NCBI RefSeq assembly: GCF_019279795.1
Contig: NC_056738.1
Span: forward strand, 475,496,040-475,560,039
DNA: 64,000 nt
DNA from: Protopterus annectens
Taxonomy: Eukaryota; Chordata; Ceratodontiformes; Protopteridae
Reading direction: 5' to 3'
The position numbers and the translations under genes were made by a program. Below are positions 61,191 to 64,000 of the stretch, piece after piece. The notes under the pieces were generated by a model, which did not search any database, was not told where the DNA came from, and saw only the letters and a list, made by a program, of their open reading frames with translations. Numbering within the stretch: position 1 is the first letter of the stretch; each line of letters begins with the position of its first letter.

Positions 61191-62149
61191 TCATGATGTT
61201 TGTCTTTTGTAACTCTTTAATTTAAGTATACATGTTATATTACAGTGCTCATTCAAGCCAGGGTATGAGAAGGCATCCAACCTCACCTGCCATTCTAATT
61301 CTTTATTTTCTAGAAACAGTGAGGTTGGCCCCCCTCTACCTGTGCTCAAGATTTGGTCAATCGGTGTAAATTCAAAACTATGCCCTACATTTTTAGAAAT
61401 GTGTTTTGCTAGTGCGTTTTCAATGTTTTGTTTCCTCATTGCATACACGTGTTCGTAAATTCTGTCCCTCAGTCGTCTGTCAGATTTACCAATATAGAAG
61501 GCTGAGCAACAGTTACACGTGGCCAAATAAATTATGGATTTTGATTCACAATTCAATTTTTTATTAATCACAAATTGTTTACCACGAACATTGAAAACGC
61601 TTGTTGCCCTCACCAGATGACAGTAGTTACACTGTCCACATTGGGAAGATCCCTTATGTCTACCAGAAAATGTTGTTCCACTATGCCTCTGTAATAAGGC
61701 TTTCAAGCTATTACCTCTTCTAAGTGTAAACCCAGGTTTACTACCCAATTTTTCCAATAATTGGTGGTTATTAGAAATGAAATACCAATTTTTGTACAAA
61801 ATATATTGAATAGCCTTGAAGTCAGTGCTAAAATTGGTGATAAAATTACAATCAAAGGTATTTGTGTTATTATTCCCATGAACAGTTGATTGTCTATAGT
61901 CGACCCTTAAAGTTACATTTACCTCACCATTTGTGGACGTCACAGAATTCAACATCATGTCCACCGTGTATTTTGTAGGTAATAATGGTAAAAAATTCCC
62001 CAGTTTTCTTTTAGTAATTATCTCCTGTAGTATGTCATCAAACAGTTGTACCGGGTACTCCCTATTACTGAACATATTTTTTAAGAAGTCACATTCTTTC
62101 TGAAACAAGACTTCAGTACTACAGATCCTGGACGCACGAATTAGTTGCG
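61191..62149 (-). pseudogene. Penelope copy A: RT end, linker and GIY-YIG nuclease
   Basis: Identical in sense to residues of copy B from just before SRICSTEVLFQKEC to the C-terminus. It carries the CGQCNYCH cysteine cluster and the nuclease blocks IIYLATC and FYIGKSDRRLRDRIYEH. It is uninterrupted but lacks the RT catalytic core because the copy begins downstream of it, so it could only give a nuclease fragment. It opens outward, away from copy B. Confidence 0.85.
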
Positions 62150-62165
62150 TCCAGGATCTGTAGTA
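62117..62165. repeat. 20-bp hairpin at the junction of the two Penelope copies
   Basis: TACTACAGATCCTGGACGCA (62117-62136) and its perfect inverse (62146-62165) flank a 9-base spacer. The left arm is native copy A sequence. The right arm repeats it in the other orientation and precedes native copy B sequence from 62166. The native occurrence in copy B is at about 62618-62637. Confidence 0.9.
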
Positions 62166-63563
62166 ATTTTATCATCTAATTATTTTACATTTAATGGTAA
62201 ATACTTTCTTCAGAAGCAAGGGGTCGCTATGGGGTCCCCTTGCGGAGCCAGTGTGGCCAACTTGTTTATGGCCCACTGGGAGAAAGAAAATATCTTTAAT
62301 TGCCAGCTTAGGAAAGATAAAATAAAATTTTACATCAGGTACCTGGATGATATTTTTATTTTGTTTAAGGGTGACCAGAAAGAAGCAGAGGAGTTTGTGG
62401 ATGCTATAAATGAGACCACATCATTCTTGAAGTTTACATCTCACTTCTCTGATGAAGAAATTGACTACTTAGATATTAAATTAAGTAAAGATGCAACAAA
62501 GGGTGAATATTTTTCTAGTATTTACAGAAAACCTACCTACTGTAATTCCCTATTGCACTTTAGGAGTTGTCACCCGTACAAACAAAAGAAAGCAATCATT
62601 AAGGGGCAACTAATTCGTGCGTCCAGGATCTGTAGTACTGAAGTCTTATTTCAGAAAGAATGTGACTTCTTAAAAAATATGTTCAGTAATAGGGAGTACC
62701 CGGTACAACTGTTTGATGACATACTACAGGAGATAATTACTAAAAGAAAACTGGGGAATTTTTTACCATTATTACCTACAAAGTACACGGTGGACATGAT
62801 GTTGAATTCTGTGACGTCCACAAATGGTGAGGTAAATGTAACTTTAAGGGTCGACTATAGACAATCAACTGTTCATGGGAATAATAACACAAATACCTTT
62901 GATTGTAATTTTATCACCAATTTTAGCACTGACTTCAAGGCTATTCAATATATTTTGTACAAAAATTGGTATTTCATTTCTAATAACCACCAATTATTGG
63001 AAAAATTGGGTAGTAAACCTGGGTTTACACTTAGAAGAGGTAATAGCTTGAAAGCCTTATTACAGAGGCATAGTGGAACAACATTTTCTGGTAGACATAA
63101 GGGATCTTCCCAATGTGGACAGTGTAACTACTGTCATCTGGTGAGGGCAACAAGCGTTTTCAATGTTCGTGGTAAACAATTTGTGATTAATAAAAAATTG
63201 AATTGTGAATCAAAATCCATAATTTATTTGGCCACGTGTAACTGTTGCTCAGCCTTCTATATTGGTAAATCTGACAGACGACTGAGGGACAGAATTTACG
63301 AACACGTGTATGCAATGAGGAAACAAAACATTGAAAACGCACTAGCAAAACACATTTCTAAAAATGTAGGGCATAGTTTTGAATTTACACCGATTGACCA
63401 AATCTTGAGCACAGGTAGAGGGGGGCCAACCTCACTGTTTCTAGAAAATAAAGAATTAGAATGGCAGGTGAGGTTGGATGCCTTCTCATACCCTGGCTTG
63501 AATGAGCACTGTAATATAACATGTATACTTAAATTAAAGAGTTACAAAAGACAAACATCATGA
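62145..63563 (+). CDS. Penelope-like reverse transcriptase with GIY-YIG endonuclease, N-terminally truncated
   Basis: Copies element RNA at a cut made by its own GIY-YIG nuclease. Element sequence starts at 62166; the open frame can be read from a TTG at 62145 that lies in the hairpin. RT blocks: GVAMGSPCGASVANLFM (residues 26-42), YIRYLDDIFILFKG with the catalytic YLDD (63-76), YRKPTYCNSLLHF (127-139). A cysteine cluster C324-x2-C327-x2-C330-H331 precedes the nuclease: IIYLATC (359-365), YIG (372-374), the RDRIYEH Arg/Glu block (381-387) and the Asn-bearing C-terminal part. There are no stops in 472 codons, including every catalytic block visible. The first RT motifs are missing, so the protein is incomplete. 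The Neptune or Penelope lineage is not decided. Confidence 0.92.
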   Translation: MRPGSVVILSSNYFTFNGKYFLQKQGVAMGSPCGASVANLFMAHWEKENIFNCQLRKDKIKFYIRYLDDIFILFKGDQKEAEEFVDAINETTSFLKFTSHFSDEEIDYLDIKLSKDATKGEYFSSIYRKPTYCNSLLHFRSCHPYKQKKAIIKGQLIRASRICSTEVLFQKECDFLKNMFSNREYPVQLFDDILQEIITKRKLGNFLPLLPTKYTVDMMLNSVTSTNGEVNVTLRVDYRQSTVHGNNNTNTFDCNFITNFSTDFKAIQYILYKNWYFISNNHQLLEKLGSKPGFTLRRGNSLKALLQRHSGTTFSGRHKGSSQCGQCNYCHLVRATSVFNVRGKQFVINKKLNCESKSIIYLATCNCCSAFYIGKSDRRLRDRIYEHVYAMRKQNIENALAKHISKNVGHSFEFTPIDQILSTGRGGPTSLFLENKELEWQVRLDAFSYPGLNEHCNITCILKLKSYKRQTS

Positions 63564-64000
63564 TTTGGGCTATATTTTACAGTGCATATAGGTAAGGTTT
63601 AAATTGACATCCATTTGGTGTTCTTGAACTCATTTTTTACATTAAGATATTTTGCTATAGAACAGGTAATTATTTATTTGACCCACACAAAGAACCACAT
63701 TTTTATCCAATATGGTCAGGTGTAAAGTATCCAATACCATCTTGATCATTTTGGTTATTAAAACTATTTGGTCAATTAATATGGAGTGCCTGTAGTGGCC
63801 TCATAGTGCTTTTAAAGTATCTTTATTAATGAATGATAACTGTTTAACTTTAAGAAATTACTGGATTGTGAACAGTTATAAGTAGTTATTGTTAATAGAA
63901 ATAATGTTAAATAAAACGGATAGATGTGGATGTCATGCGAGTCAAAACAACAGGAAAGGCTCGATACAATTTAATAATAATGGCATATCTTGTCCAATAT
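62166..64000 (+). mobile_element. Penelope-like element, copy B
   Basis: Plus-strand copy, 5'-truncated inside the RT at 62166 and running off the window end. It contains 440 bp of RT core that copy A lacks. Its 3' UTR from 63564 to 64000 mirrors copy A, and the pLTR-like end with the hammerhead core would lie about 230 bp beyond the window. Confidence 0.9.

Larger units (their letters stand above)
60366..62149 (-). mobile_element. Penelope-like element, copy A
   Basis: 5'-truncated copy on the minus strand. From 62149 downward: the RT end, linker, GIY-YIG nuclease (stop at 61193-61191), a long AT-rich 3' UTR, and a terminal region with a hammerhead-like core at 60485-60520. Bases 60753-62149 are the inverse of 62602-64000 with only two differences noticed: G versus A in the codon before FQKEC (62108 region), and five versus four bases in a T/A run near 60837-60841. 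The left boundary at 60366 is approximate. Confidence 0.88.

Noticed and set aside
62117-62165. Palindromic read artefact (missed adapter) as the cause of the Penelope pair
   Set aside because: Not fully excluded, but less likely: copy B contains about 440 bp of RT absent from copy A, the joint is asymmetric, and at least two differences exist between arms.

Overview
This window looks like intergenic or intronic DNA from a vertebrate with a large, repeat-rich genome. I found no host exon I could defend. The repeat mix is CR1 LINEs whose ORF1 carries an esterase domain, L2-like LINEs, an RTE LINE with a SINE sharing its 3' tail, Penelope-like elements with a GIY-YIG nuclease and hammerhead motifs, a PIF/Harbinger transposon with a Myb-like partner gene, a Tc1 fragment, and long (AC)n and (AT)n runs. 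This mix fits a non-amniote vertebrate such as a lungfish, another basal fish or an amphibian. That assignment is inference; nothing in the sequence names the species.

Layout. 0-1.4 kb: RTE LINE (minus). 2.8-11.3 kb: a nearly full-length but decayed CR1 (copy A, minus), split at 6.5-10.5 kb by a 4-kb internally deleted L2-like LINE (plus). 11.3-20.1 kb: microsatellite, a CR1 relic, a Penelope-type foldback unit with two oppositely oriented minimal hammerhead ribozymes (15.8-16.7 kb), a doubtful LINE relic and an RTE-dependent SINE with perfect target duplications. 21.1-50.3 kb: an interval bounded by inverted arrays of a TGCTAAGC motif that looks like one very large Harbinger transposon. It holds a broken transposase (21.6-22.7 kb) and an apparently intact two-exon Myb/SANT-like gene (31.6-33.3 kb, minus). 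Later insertions fill much of it: CR1 copy B with a 5' inversion (24.7-28.1 kb), CR1 copy E (29.4-30.3 kb), CR1 copy D interrupted by the younger CR1 copy C (33.7-42.9 kb), half of a Tc1 element (45.0 kb), tRNA-derived repeats and three copies of an unclassified 150-280 bp repeat. 50.4-60.3 kb: L2-like 3' ends, a palindromic tandem repeat, long microsatellites, an ancient LINE reverse-transcriptase relic, and two short relics that may come from a tyrosine-recombinase element. 60.3-64.0 kb: a young Penelope-like element present as two nearly identical copies facing away from each other across a 20-bp hairpin. The plus copy has an uninterrupted RT plus GIY-YIG reading frame, truncated at its N-terminus.

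How the parts relate. The RTE at the start would supply the reverse transcriptase for the SINE at 19.8 kb. The Harbinger transposase and Myb-like protein would act together as nuclease and DNA-binding partner. CR1, L2 and Penelope act alone by target-primed reverse transcription. Insertion order can be read from the nesting: CR1-A before the L2-like element; the Harbinger interval before CR1 B, D and E if it is one element; CR1-D before CR1-C. Among the LINE-like elements the Penelope pair is the least decayed and therefore probably the youngest.
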